From JACXTP01 sp963789555 (GTDB lineage Archaea > Thermoplasmatota > Thermoplasmata > Methanomassiliicoccales > UBA472): 64,000 nucleotides of DNA. Where the stretch lies: the NCBI GenBank assembly GCA_963789555.1, contig CAWBKY010000006.1, forward strand, positions 1 to 64,000, given 5' to 3'. Below, in pieces: positions 20,178-30,006 of the stretch; position 1 is the stretch's first letter; every line of letters starts with the position of its first letter. Position numbers and translations under genes: made by a program. Under the pieces are notes generated by a model, which worked only from the letters and a program-made list of their open reading frames with translations, was not told the origin of the DNA and ran no database searches.

Positions 20178-22384
20178 TCTTCATGGTAATCGAAAAGACG
20201 GGTCTGGCCCTTGCGCTGCCCCTTACTTTCCGGCGGCGGGATGGGGTCGCTCCGCTCCCCCTTCTCACTGGTGCCGACCTGGTCCTTTATGCTCTTGGCC
20301 AGGGTCTCCCCTATCCCAGGCACGGCGGCGATCCGGGGCCGGTCCACCTGGCGCAACGCCTCCCGGTCCACCAGTCCCCTCGAGTACAGGGCCCTGGCCC
20401 GGGAACGGCCCACCCCTTTCAGCTTGACCAGGTCCAGCAGCTCGGGCTTGACCCCGTACTCCATCCGGGTCATGAGCTCGGTCAGCACCGGGTAGGCCTC
20501 CTTGTTGAAGAGGTTGGAGAGCTCGCGCATGGAGTAGAGCAGCCATTTCCCCAGCTCCACCTTGTTGCGCAGGTCCCCGGGACCTATGCCCATGACCTCC
20601 AGGATCTTCTCCTCCTGCGTCTCGTCCATCCACTCGTCCAAGGTGACCGCGGTCTTGAACTCCGACAGGAAATAATCGTAGCCCTCGCCCTCCTCCGGGA
20701 CGTCGCACAGCAGGTCCTTGCAGCGCTTCAGCACCAGGTCCTCCAGCCATTGGGCGTCCCCGCGTCGGGAGTACATGTTCACCATGTCCGGGGTGGAGCA
20801 GATGGCGTGCAGGAAGCCGAAATGGCCCATGCCCCGTTCGTAACGCCGCAGCGAGTCGCGCAGGCGGACCGCGGTCACGGGGTCGATGTACATGTCGCTT
20901 ACCCGTTTCCCGAAGAAGCTGGCCCGATACTGGTCCTCTTCCACCGCGATCATCCCCTCCTTCTCCAGGAAATGAAGGATCCGCTCCACCAGTTCCTCCA
21001 TGCCCCGCAGGCTGGACTGGTGGGCGAAGAAGGTGGCGGAGAGCAGTCCGAGCAGCCCCTCCCAGGAGCGCACGGTCTCAGTGGCGATGCTGGCGAGCAC
21101 ATGGCTGCGCAGGACCGCCTCGTTGCCCAGCTTGGAGAAGACCTCCTCCGAGCTGGCCAGCAGATAGTTCTCGAGGAGCAGGCTGGCCTCGTCCTCGTTG
21201 CGCGCCACCAATATGGCCTCGCCCTCGCTGTCGAAGCGCGGTCTGCCGGCCCGACCGCACATCTGCTTGATCTCCATCACGGGGATGGGGACGTAGCCAC
21301 CTTCCTCATAGCGTTGCACCTCGCGGATGATGACCCGACGTGCTGGCAGGTTGATGCCCGCCGCCAAGGTGGGGGTGGCGATGATCACCTTGATGCGCCC
21401 CTTCTTGAAGTTAGATTCGATGAAGCGCCGCTGCTCGTTCGTGAGGCCCGGCGTTATGGAAGGCGATCCCGCGCTTCACGCACGACCGGACGGTGGTGGC
21501 GATGGTGGTGTGCTCCTCCGTCCCATCCATCTGCGCCAGTTCCCCATCGCTGATGTCCTTGTCGAGGTAACGGCCGCATCAGTTTGGCGTACTTGACCGC
21601 CAGCGACTCGGTGGATTTTCGGGTGTTGACGAAGACCAGGCACTGCCCCCCTCCCTGCAGCGAGTCCTTGATCAGGCTCCATACCGGGTCCACATCGTAA
21701 GGTCACCTTCCGCTTGCTGTTGTCGGTGAAGCGCACCACCTCTTGGAGATAGACGCCCTCCTTCAGCTTCACCGGCCTCCATTCCGAGGAGATGTGCTCC
21801 GCCTGCAACCAGTCCGCCATCTCCCGGGAGTTGTTCACCGTGGCGGAGAGGGCGATGACCTGGAGGGCGGGATTGGCGCGGCGCAGCTTGGTCAACGTGA
21901 TCTCCAGGGTCGGCCCTCGTCCCGGGTCGTTCATGAGGTGCACCTCATCGGCGACCACCAGCGATAACTGGTCGAACCAATCCACCTGATGGCGGAGCAG
22001 GGAGTCCGCCTTCTCCGACGTGGCTACGATGACATCGTAATTGCTCAGCCGGGTGTCCGGGGTATCGAAGTCCCCCACCGAGACGCCCACCCTCATGCCC
22101 AGTGGCTCGAACTTGCACAGGTCGTCATACTTCTCCGCCGCCAACGCTCGCAACGGTACGATATACAGCACCTTCCCCCCGCGCTCCAGGACGTGCTTGG
22201 TCGCTGCCAGGTAGCCTATCAGGGATTTGCCTGAGGCGGTCGGCACGGCGAGGACGAGGTTCTTGCCCGCCAAGGCCGGAGGCAAAGCGGCCTCCTGCGG
22301 GGGATAGAGCGTCTCGATGCCGTCCTGCCTCATCACCTCGGCCACCCCTTCAGGCAGTGGCAGGTCCTGAACCCTCATGCTCAC
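20174..22384 (-). CDS. hel308: Hel308 DNA helicase (three frame changes)
   Basis: A superfamily 2 helicase of about 735 residues that unwinds forked DNA at stalled replication forks. Visible motifs are Q motif LYPPQEAALPP, Walker A VPTASGKS, motif II ADEVHLM, motif III SATVNNSREMADWL, motif IV VFVNTRKSTESLA and motif VI QMCGRAGRP. A winged-helix and ratchet region follows, then a C-terminal HhH (AAVPGIGETLAKSI). The extreme C-terminus QTRLFDYH fits a PIP box (QxxLxxFF-like), suggesting PCNA binding. Frame changes near 21702, 21575 and 21455 are each cured by removing one base. Confidence 0.92.
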
Positions 22385-22599
22385 GCCGGGAGCGATGCAC
22401 GGGCGGGAATATAGGGTTGTCCCCCCAGCGCCCCTCGCTCGCTAACCTTCCCCTTCGGCCGCTTGGGTGAGGTCGGCATATGATAATTGAAAAAAGTATG
22501 CTGGCTCGTTCACCCGCCGCTGATTTTCAGGAATAGGTTTATCTAGCTGCGGTTGTATGGGATGAATTAGGTCTCTGAATAAAAGAGTAGGAATGTTCT

Positions 22600-24566
22600 A
22601 TGGTTGACGATTGCCCGAAGGAGGCGGCGATGATGCAGGAGGTGGACACCTGGATCGAGTCGCAGAACTTCAACAGCACGGCGGACATCAAGATCCCCGA
22701 CAAACTAGCCGATCAGGTCATTGGCCAGGATTCGGCCGTAGAGGTGGTCAAGAAGGCCTCCGAGCAGAAGCGCCATGTCATGCTCATCGGTGAGCCCGGT
22801 ACCGGGAAGTCCATGTTGGCCAAGGCCATGACCGAGTACCTCCCGAAGAGCGAGCTGCAGGATGTCATAGCCTATCATAACCCGGAGGACTCCAACGAGC
22901 CGCGCATCCGCATCGTCCCTGCCGGGAAAGGCAAGGACATCGTGAACGCGCAGAAGAAGGAGGCCATGCAGCGCAAGTCACAGCGCACCTCCATGGTGAC
23001 GGCGATCGTCCTGATGGTGGTGGTCCTGACCATCATGCTCTACCTATCCACCAATCCGCGCGACACCTCGATACTGTTGGTCGGTATCGTGGCGGCGGCT
23101 TTGATATTCTTCGCCATGCGCTATACTGGCCAAAGGCAAGAGAATTACATCGTCCCCAAGTTGCTGGTGTCCCATGAGGACTCCAACATCGCCCCGTTCA
23201 TCGACGGCACCGGCGCCCATGCTGGTGCGCTGCTAGGTGACGTCAGGCACGACCCCTTCCAGAGCGGAGGGCTGGAGACCCCGGCCCATGAGCGCCTGGA
23301 GGTCGGAGCCATCCACAAGGCCAGCAAGGGCGTGCTGTTCATCGACGAGATCAACATGATGAGGATCGAGTCGCAGCAGTCGCTGCTGACCGCATTGCAG
23401 GAGGGGAAGTTCTCCATCACCGGTCAGAGCGAGCGCTCCTCCGGTGCCATGGTCAAGTCCGAGCCCGTCCCATGCGACTTCATCCTGGTATGCGCAGGTA
23501 ACCTGGACGCCATGCAGGGCATGCACCCGGCGCTCCGGTCCCGTATCCGTGGCTACGGTTACGAGGTATTCATGCGCTCCACCATGGACGACACCGCCGA
23601 GAACCGGGAGAAGCTGATCCGTTTCGTGGCCCAAGAAGTGGCCAAGGACAAGAAGATCCCCCAGTTCGACCGCAAGGCCGTCGGGGAGATCATCAAGGAG
23701 GCACAGCGCCGTGCCGGTCGCAAGGGCCAGCTGACCCTGCGCCTGCGTGAGCTAGGCGGTCTGGTCCGCGTCTCCGGGGACATAGCCCGGGAGAGGAACG
23801 CCGCCGTGGTGACCCAGGAGCATGTCACCGACGCCAAGAAGATCGCCAAGAGCCTGGAGCAGCAGATCGTGGACCGATACATCCAGTCCCGCAAGCTCTA
23901 CCGCACCTTCGGCACCGAAGGCGACGCGGTGGGCATCGTGAACGGCCTGGCCGCCATGAACTCCGACTCATCCATGTCCGAGCTGTCCGGTATCGTCCTG
24001 CCCATCGTGGCCGAGGTGACCCCGGCCCATACCAAGAACGGAGGCACCATCATCGCCACCGGCAAGCTGGGAGAGATCGCCAAGGAAGCGGTGCTGAACG
24101 TCTCCGCCATCATCAAGAAGTACACCGGCGAGGACATCAGCAACCACGACGTGCACATCCAGTTCATCGGCACCTACGATGGCGTGGAGGGCGATTCCGC
24201 CTCCATATCCGTGGCCACGGCGGTCATCTCCGCCCTGGAGGACGTCCCGGTGGACCAAACGGTCGCCATGACCGGTTCGCTCAGCGTCAGGGGCCAGGTG
24301 CTCCCCGTCGGTGGCGTGACCGCCAAGATCGAGGCGGCGGCCGAGTCCGGTATCAAGCGGGTCATCATCCCGCGGGCCAACCTCAACGACGTCGTGCTCG
24401 AGACCAGGTACGTGGGCAAGATCGAGATCATCCCCGTGGTCATCGATGCGCGAGGTGCTGGACCATGCCCTCAGCTGGTGGCATCAAGAAGGACAGCCTC
24501 CTCAAGAAGCTGGCCGACCTGGGGGAGAAGTTCTCGCCGACCCCCGCCAAGGTCCCCATCTGCTGA
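22600..24566 (+). CDS. lonB: Archaeal Lon protease LonB (two frame changes near the end)
   Basis: A membrane-anchored ATP-dependent protease. Walker A is GEPGTGKS (residues 64-71). Two TM helices sit at about residues 128-175 inside the AAA domain, diagnostic of LonB. Walker B is GVLFIDEINMM. The catalytic dyad is S533 in VEGDSASIS and K576 in GGVTAKIEAA. Near 24450 and 24477 the frame slips twice. With one base removed at each point the C-terminus reads ALSGGIKKDSLLKKLADLGE and stops at 24566, the usual end for the family. It is the main energy-dependent protease for membrane and misfolded proteins in euryarchaea. Confidence 0.92.
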
Positions 24567-24635
24567 GAAACCACTTCCTTTTCCATCATTTTCCGATATT
24601 ATTTCTATCCGCCTGCTCCATCTATCTCCGATCAG

Positions 24636-25204
24636 ATGAAGGCCAAGAACCGCGACTGTCTGCTCATTAGGCAGGTTCCAACCATTCCACAAGGGACATC
24701 TCCAGGTGGTCAAGACCATCGCCCAGGAATGCGATGACATCATCATCGGCATCGGCAGCGCCCAATACTCCCATACCGCTGAGAACCCCTTCACCGCGGG
24801 CGAGCGGCATCTCATGATCTCGCGGGCATTGCAGGAGGAGGGCATCGGCGAACTTCTTCCTCGTGCCCATCGTGGACATCAATCGCTATGCCATCTGGGT
24901 CTCCCACGTGGTGTCCATGGTGCCCCCGTTCTCGCGGGTGTACACCAACAACGGACTGACCAGGCGCCTGTTCAAGGAGGAAGGCTACGAGGTCTCCTCC
25001 TCGCCCATGTTCAATCGGGAGCAGTACTCCGGAACGGAGATCCGGCGGCGCATCGCCTCCGACGACGGATGGGAGGAACTGGTGCCCCAGGCCGTGGCCA
25101 GCGTCATCAAGGAGATCGACGGCGTCAGCCGGCTTAAGGACCTGGCCCCGAGCCAGAGGAGGGAGGTGGATGAATCCGGAGCAGGAATTGGGGAAGATGC
25201 TTAA
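24636..25204 (+). CDS. Nicotinamide-nucleotide adenylyltransferase (two frame changes)
   Basis: Makes NAD from NMN and ATP. With one base removed near 24669 the N-terminus reads LLIGRFQPFHKGHLQVVK, containing the nucleotidyltransferase GxFxPxHxGH motif. The body has IIIGIGSAQYSHTAENPFTA and GERHLMISRAL. A second extra base near 24850 interrupts GNFFLVPIVDINRY. The C-terminal SGTEIRRRI is the second ATP-binding motif. About 188 residues, as in other archaeal enzymes. The 3' end overlaps the next gene, a CinA-type amidase also of NAD metabolism, which supports an NAD salvage operon. Confidence 0.88.
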
Positions 25205-25646
25205 GGAGAGGCAAGAAGACGCATCTCCGTGGCCGAGTCGATGACCGGTGGGCTGGTAGGGGACATCATAACCAATGTGCCCGGTTCCTCGAAGTACTTC
25301 GAGGGCGGGGTCGTGACCTATTCCGACCTATCCAAACAGGAGCTCCTGGGAGTTCGGCCGGAGACCTTGCGCATCCATGGGGCGGTGAGCGAGCAGTGCG
25401 CCCTGGAGATGGCGGCCGGCGTCCGCGAACGCTTCCATACCCATGTCGGCATATCGCTGACAGGCATCGCCGGACCTTCCGGGGCCACCTTCGGGAAGCC
25501 GGTCGGTCTGGTCATTTTCGGCGTATGATGATGGCAAGGTGCGCATGACCGACCACAAGACCTTCTCCGGAGAACGGGAGGAGATCAAGCTGGCGGCGGC
25601 GGAGCACCTCATCACCATGACCTTGGAGCTCTTGCACGAGGAGTGA
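25170..25646 (+). CDS. CinA C-terminal domain protein, NMN amidase type (three frame changes)
   Basis: Small (about 157 residues) stand-alone CinA C-terminal domain, which in bacteria deamidates NMN to nicotinate mononucleotide. Family blocks are RISVAESMTGGLVGDIITNV, GSSKYFEGGVVTYSDLSK, GAVSEQCALEMAAGVRERF and GISLTGIAGPSGA. Frame changes near 25211 and 25218 (together giving KERKKRISVAES) and near 25521 (giving IFAYDDGK) all disappear when single bases are removed. The overlap with the adenylyltransferase suggests a joint role in pyridine nucleotide recycling. Confidence 0.82.
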
Positions 25647-25716
25647 GATCGTCAGACCGTCCTCTGAAAAGTTCTTTATTGTCGAAGAGCGATAAAACCC
25701 CGCACGGGGTTATGGG

Positions 25717-26559
25717 ATGGGTGCCTCACTTAGACGTATACCGACAGGTGTCTCTGATTTCGACAACATCGTCAAAGGAGGCATGCCGCTGGGGTCGGTG
25801 GTCCTCCTCCTGGGCGACCTGGGTGCGGGGCAGCACGAGTACGCCATTACCTCGGCGGCGAAGCTGAGCCTCGTGCGCGAGAACCCCAGTAGCGCCGAGT
25901 TCTACCTCGGCACCAGCGTTCGGGACAGGCACATGCCCGAGCGCATCTTCTATGTCACCTTCAGCCGTTCCAAGGAGGACATCCTGGAGGAGATCCGCAT
26001 GTCCTTCAACGAGGACTTCTACGACTGCTTCAAACGCAACGTCATCTTCCAGGACTTCTCCGACAAGTACTTCCGCCAGACCCTGGTGCCACGCAGCTGG
26101 GCCGGGGACGGCGCCTCCGCCCTGTTCTCCAACAACGGGGACCAGGGCCTGCTGGAGAGCCTGGTCTCCTGGCTGGACGAGAACGCCAAGGACAGCATGG
26201 TGGTCATCGATTCGCTCACCGACCTGTTGCTCAGCACCAAGATCGAGACCACCGACCTGGTGGCGGTGCTGAAGGGCCTGCAGCGGGTCAGCAAGCGCTG
26301 GGCCGGCGTGGTCTACCTCATCCTCACCAAGGACGTGGTGGACGAAAAGATGCAGCGCATGATAATGGACTCGGTGGACGGCGCCCTGATGTTCCAGTGG
26401 AGCAAGCTTGGCATATCGTCTCGGCGGCAGCGCTACATGCACGTGGAGAAGTTCATGAGCATACTGCCGCACTTGGAGAAGGAAAGGGTGGCCCGCTTCG
26501 CCACGACGGTGACGGCGAGCAGCGGACTGGTCGTCATCGATACGGAAAGGATCGTGTGA
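25717..26559 (+). CDS. KaiC-like protein with degenerate Walker A
   Basis: The 280 residues have the KaiC/RecA fold layout: PTGVSDFDNIVKGGMPLGSV entry, then the P-loop position GDLGAGQHEYA (residues 33-43), where the essential lysine and Ser/Thr are replaced by Gln and His. Walker B is SMVVIDSLTDLL. ATP hydrolysis is therefore doubtful. It lies 5 bases upstream of a canonical KaiC-like ATPase, with which it probably forms a pair of one inactive and one active subunit. The frame is intact. A regulatory or scaffolding role is inferred only. Confidence 0.75.
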   Translation: MGASLRRIPTGVSDFDNIVKGGMPLGSVVLLLGDLGAGQHEYAITSAAKLSLVRENPSSAEFYLGTSVRDRHMPERIFYVTFSRSKEDILEEIRMSFNEDFYDCFKRNVIFQDFSDKYFRQTLVPRSWAGDGASALFSNNGDQGLLESLVSWLDENAKDSMVVIDSLTDLLLSTKIETTDLVAVLKGLQRVSKRWAGVVYLILTKDVVDEKMQRMIMDSVDGALMFQWSKLGISSRRQRYMHVEKFMSILPHLEKERVARFATTVTASSGLVVIDTERIV

Positions 26560-26564
26560 TTAAC

Positions 26565-27260
26565 ATGGACAGGGTGAAGACGGGGATCGAGGGGCTCGAC
26601 ATCATGCTGGACGGTGGCGTGCCGAAGAACCATACCTTCGTGGTGATGGGCTCGTTCGGCACGGGGAAGACCACCTTCGGGCTGCAATTCCTCAACCAGG
26701 GCCTGGCCCTGGGGGAGAAAGGCATCTACATCTCGTTGGAGGAGGACCAGGAATCCATAATGGAGGACGCCCGGTCACATGGCTGGGAGCTCAAACCCTT
26801 CATCGACTCCAAGCAGCTGACCGTGGTAAAGCTCGAGCCGAACGATGCCAAGACCACCGTGCAACGCATCAAGAGCGAGCTGCCCGAGTTCATCAAGCAG
26901 TCGGGGGCCTCGCGCATCGTGGTCGATTCGGTCTCGCTGCTGAACATGCTCTTCGACAACGAGCATGAGCGCAGGGCCAACCTGTTCAACCTGTCCCAGA
27001 TGATCAAGAGGACCGGGGCCACCTGCCTCATGACCGCCGAGGTCAAGGATGAGAACCCGCTCTGCTCCCGGGACGGTCTGGTGGAGTATGTGGCCGACGG
27101 CGTCATCTCGCTACGCTACGTGGAGCGCCTGGAGAAGTCGGAGCTGCAGCTGTCGGTGCGGATAATCAAGATGCGCCGCACCAACCACTCCCGCAAGATC
27201 ACGCCCTATCAGATCACGTCCAAGGGCATCGTGGTCCACGAGGGCTCGGAGATCAACTGA
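26565..27260 (+). CDS. KaiC-like RecA-superfamily ATPase
   Basis: A single KaiC domain of 231 residues with complete motifs: GIEGLDIMLDGGVPKNHTF entry, Walker A GSFGTGKTTF (residues 29-38), the KaiC ISLEEDQESIMEDA block, Walker B SRIVVDSVSLLN, and a C-terminal RIIKMRRTNHSRKI of the kind that contacts the neighbouring subunit in hexamers. The ATG at 26565 is chosen because it immediately precedes the conserved entry and follows the stop of its partner by 5 bases. Archaeal homologues act in signalling or motility; here neither archaellum genes nor DNA repair genes are adjacent. Confidence 0.85.
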   Translation: MDRVKTGIEGLDIMLDGGVPKNHTFVVMGSFGTGKTTFGLQFLNQGLALGEKGIYISLEEDQESIMEDARSHGWELKPFIDSKQLTVVKLEPNDAKTTVQRIKSELPEFIKQSGASRIVVDSVSLLNMLFDNEHERRANLFNLSQMIKRTGATCLMTAEVKDENPLCSRDGLVEYVADGVISLRYVERLEKSELQLSVRIIKMRRTNHSRKITPYQITSKGIVVHEGSEIN

Positions 27261-27314
27261 GCGCTCCCGAAAAAGAATATTAGGGCGAGGTGGATATGCC
27301 GCCTCGGTGCCTCA

Positions 27315-28218
27315 ATGAAGCTGTACCGCGTCGGCAAGGTCAAGAAGGTCTGGGAGGTGGACGACGACTCCTTGGAGTTCGAGTTCACGGACAACATCTC
27401 CGTATTTGACAAGATCATCCCCACCGAGATCCCTTTCAAGGGAGAGACGCTGTGCCGGACATCGGCCTACTGGCTGAAGCTTTGCGAGGAGCAAGGCATA
27501 CGCACCGACTTCAAGCGCCTCAACGGACCGAACCGCATGCTGGTCAAGCGCGTCGACGTCATACCCGAATATGACCGAGCTGAACCGCACCACCACCAAT
27601 TTCCTCATCCCCCTGGAGTTCATCTGCCGCCACTATAACGCCGGGTCCTTGAACGACCGGATCAAGGAGGGCGAGGTGGACGTCACCAGGTTAGGCTATG
27701 CCACCGGACACTCCCCAGCCTATGGGGAGAAGCTGCCCCGGCCCTTCTTCGAGACCACCACCAAATTGGAGAAGGTGGACCGGAACCTCACCGACGAGGA
27801 GGCCTTACAGATCTCCAGTCTCAGCAATGAGGAGTACCATCACGTCTTCGATGTCATCGGGCGGATCGATGACATCATCGCCAAGGAGGTGGGTCAGCGC
27901 GGCCTGATCCATGTGGACGGCAAGAAGGAGTTCGCCTACGACGAGAGGAGGCGCCTGATGATAGTCGACACCTTCGGCACCGCGGACGAGGACCGCTGGT
28001 GGGACCAGGCCATGTATGCCCAAGGCAAGTGCGTGGAGCTCTCCAAGGAGTTCGTGCGACAGTACTATCGGGACATCGGCTACCACGAGCAGCTGAGCAA
28101 GGCCCGCAAGCACAAAGAGCCCGAGCCGGACATACCACCCCTGCCCCAGGCCAAGGTGGAAGAGGTCAGCCAGCTCTACATCGGCATGTACGAGAAGCTC
28201 ACCGGGCTCACGTTCTGA
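27315..28218 (+). CDS. purC: Phosphoribosylaminoimidazole-succinocarboxamide synthase (one frame change)
   Basis: SAICAR synthetase, step of de novo purine synthesis joining CAIR and aspartate. The N-terminus KLYRVGKVKKVWEVDDDSLE and FTDNISVFD are family hallmarks. TELNRTTTNFLIPLEFICR continues after a one-base insertion at about 27571. Then come GLIHVDGKKEFAYDERRRL and VDTFGTADEDRWWD (catalytic acidic region). About 300 residues, slightly longer than the bacterial enzyme, as is common in archaea. The stop abuts the stop of the convergent hypothetical gene. Confidence 0.9.
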
Positions 28219-28650
28219 TCACAGATACCCGCCCAAGGGCTGGGCCGGCCCGTAGGTGGAGGTTTCGGGCATGACCCGGGGGCGGCCGATGTGCTCCAGT
28301 CTCAACCGCTCATCGTACGAATAGACCAGATAGTAGAAGAGCCACTGCTGGTTGAGCTCCAGCAGCCGAATGCGGGCGGCCATGGCCACCTCCTTGGGGG
28401 CGAGGACCACCAACCTGACCTTGTTCCGCAGGGCGGTCTCATACTCCCAAAGGCGCTTCTTCGAACCCCAGGAATCGACCGTCTCCACGAACTCCAAGCC
28501 GACGAGATATCTGTCGTCCAGGACCTTGATGACGCCCCTCCCTTCCGGGTCGAGGTAGAATTTGGCCTTGGCCCGGGGGAAGATACGATGGAACTCATCC
28601 AGGGAACGTTCCATGCGCATCGCTGCGACCTGCTCCACCAGCTCGGGCAT
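28219..28650 (-). CDS. Conserved hypothetical protein
   Basis: I do not recognise this 143-residue protein. It has no TM helix or signal peptide. The text looks like a compact alpha/beta fold: RIFPRAKAKFYLDPEGRGVI, KVLDDRYLVGLEFVETVDSW, then RLVVLAPKEVAMAARIRLLE. A C-terminal arm is rich in Tyr, Gly and Pro. The frame is intact and codon use matches the neighbours. The probable leaderless promoter (TTTTATAAA 28 bases upstream) supports expression. Confidence 0.6.
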   Translation of the reverse strand: MPELVEQVAAMRMERSLDEFHRIFPRAKAKFYLDPEGRGVIKVLDDRYLVGLEFVETVDSWGSKKRLWEYETALRNKVRLVVLAPKEVAMAARIRLLELNQQWLFYYLVYSYDERLRLEHIGRPRVMPETSTYGPAQPLGGYL

Positions 28651-28673
28651 GGCACGTCGATTGAACTGCGAAG

Positions 28674-28683
28674 TTTATAAAAT
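28674..28683. promoter_or_regulatory. TATA element in the 28.65-28.74 kb divergent gap
   Basis: TTTATAAAAT lies 28 bases before the minus-strand ATG at 28650, the standard distance for a leaderless archaeal transcript. It lies about 60 bases before the plus-strand ATG at 28739 and could serve that gene with a short leader. Confidence 0.5.
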
Positions 28684-28738
28684 ATCCGAAAGGACCGCCG
28701 TAAGAAGATTATTCTTCCAGCAATCCGTTCGTTCCTAC

Positions 28739-29560
28739 ATGGGTCCCAGGCCCGCTTGGATGGAGGCGAGGAAGGTCATCCGATGGCAGATCGACCCCAT
28801 AGTGCGGTTGGAGGCCATCCCTCTGGGGCGATCGGAGGGCAGGGTGCTCGCCGAGGACCTGGTGCAAACCTCCTGCCTTCCGCAACTGGGCAAAGGGCTG
28901 ACCATAGGGTCGGACCAGGTCCGGGCCATGGAATGTCTCGGGGCTGATGAGGTCTTGGTCTATAGTCAACCCAAGGCATTGATGGTGGAGGGGCCGGAGG
29001 GCGAGGAGGCATCCCCAGAACTCTCCCAACTGGCCAGGTATGTCGCAAGGTTCGGGGCGGTCCCGCTGCTGGAGAGGTGCGGGATGGAGTCCCAGGCGGG
29101 CACGGTCCGCAGGAACATCGGCGCGGACCTGGTCCTGGTCCGAGGACCGGATCCGGGGACAACATCCTATTGTCGGGAAAAGGGCAGGGCGCTGTTCGAG
29201 GGCATCGCATTGACGCCAGGGGGCGGTACGTCCCTTTACCTGATCGACGACACCCCGGTCATGCTGCTGCCTTCCCACGGCCAAGAACTCCTGGGGGCCG
29301 AACTGCTGCCGCTCCAGGCCTTGGTCCGGCAGATGACGCGAAAGGACGACTCGGTACCGGTCCGTGGCACCATGTCCGGATTATTTTCGTCCCGCCCAGA
29401 TCTCGATGAGGTTAAGTTCCTTAGGGCTGGGGCGGACGGAACCATGACCGCTTGCGATGCCGCCGCAGGCCTATCGGTTGCTTACCTCTATTACCTCGTG
29501 ATGCCCGCCGGTTCTCCATCGCTGTTGCCCGGCGACCAAGCCGTCTGCTGGCCCTGCTAA
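28739..29560 (+). CDS. MoeA-like protein lacking the central domain
   Basis: The 273 residues resemble molybdopterin molybdenumtransferase MoeA, but shortened. The entry EAIPLGRSEGRVLAEDLVQT and TIGSDQVRAMECLGADEVLV recall MoeA domains I and III. ALFEGIALTPGGGTSLYLID followed by VMLLPSHGQELLGAELLPLQ matches the MoeA segment with the GxPGNP loop, here PSHGQE. The usual substrate-binding DNSAMDGYA block is absent. It may be a divergent MoeA-like sensor or enzyme and may not insert molybdenum. The frame is intact and the end overlaps the convergent UPF0179 gene by 4 bases. Confidence 0.55.
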   Translation: MGPRPAWMEARKVIRWQIDPIVRLEAIPLGRSEGRVLAEDLVQTSCLPQLGKGLTIGSDQVRAMECLGADEVLVYSQPKALMVEGPEGEEASPELSQLARYVARFGAVPLLERCGMESQAGTVRRNIGADLVLVRGPDPGTTSYCREKGRALFEGIALTPGGGTSLYLIDDTPVMLLPSHGQELLGAELLPLQALVRQMTRKDDSVPVRGTMSGLFSSRPDLDEVKFLRAGADGTMTACDAAAGLSVAYLYYLVMPAGSPSLLPGDQAVCWPC

Positions 29561-29982
29561 TCGAAGGCCACTTCCACCAATCTCATGCCCTCTGGGCAGT
29601 CGATGTCGCGGAAGACCTTGCCGATCCGCCCTTTCATGCCCTTATCCAGGCCGACAGGATGGCACAATCGGTACTTGGTGCAACCTAGATTGCGGCAGCG
29701 GATCTCCTCGAGGGTGACGGTGGAACCCTCCAAGGCGGCCTTCTTTGATACCGCCCCCCGGAACGGCACCTTCTCCACTTCCACCACTCGAACGCCGTCC
29801 TCGTGGATCTTGCATTCATGGTGCACGTCCCGCTTCGCCTTGATGCGGTACTTCCCGCCGCTGTCAAGGTTGAAGCAGACCGCCTTGAGCTTGCACTCCC
29901 TGCATTCGGTCAATGGACCGCGGTATACGAACACCACGCCTTCCTTGGCCTGTCTCTCGCCTATCAGTGTGACTATGACCAT
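29557..29982 (-). CDS. UPF0179 family protein
   Basis: The 141 residues match the archaeal UPF0179 family: VTLIGERQAKEGVVFVYRGP, then CRECKLKAVCFNLDSGGKYR, and a second cysteine pair in RCRNLGCTKYRLCHP. The spaced cysteines suggest a metal or Fe-S site. The function is unknown. It lies 24 bases downstream of egsA on the same strand, so the two are probably co-transcribed. The frame is intact. Confidence 0.85.
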   Translation of the reverse strand: MVIVTLIGERQAKEGVVFVYRGPLTECRECKLKAVCFNLDSGGKYRIKAKRDVHHECKIHEDGVRVVEVEKVPFRGAVSKKAALEGSTVTLEEIRCRNLGCTKYRLCHPVGLDKGMKGRIGKVFRDIDCPEGMRLVEVAFD

Positions 29983-30006
29983 GCTATCGCCTTCCGCCCC
30001 GAGCCC

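Noticed and set aside
19601..21553. A 650-residue open frame across the KaiC-like gene and antisense to hel308
   Set aside because: It runs out of frame through one real gene and antisense through another, and its composition is that of a GC shadow.
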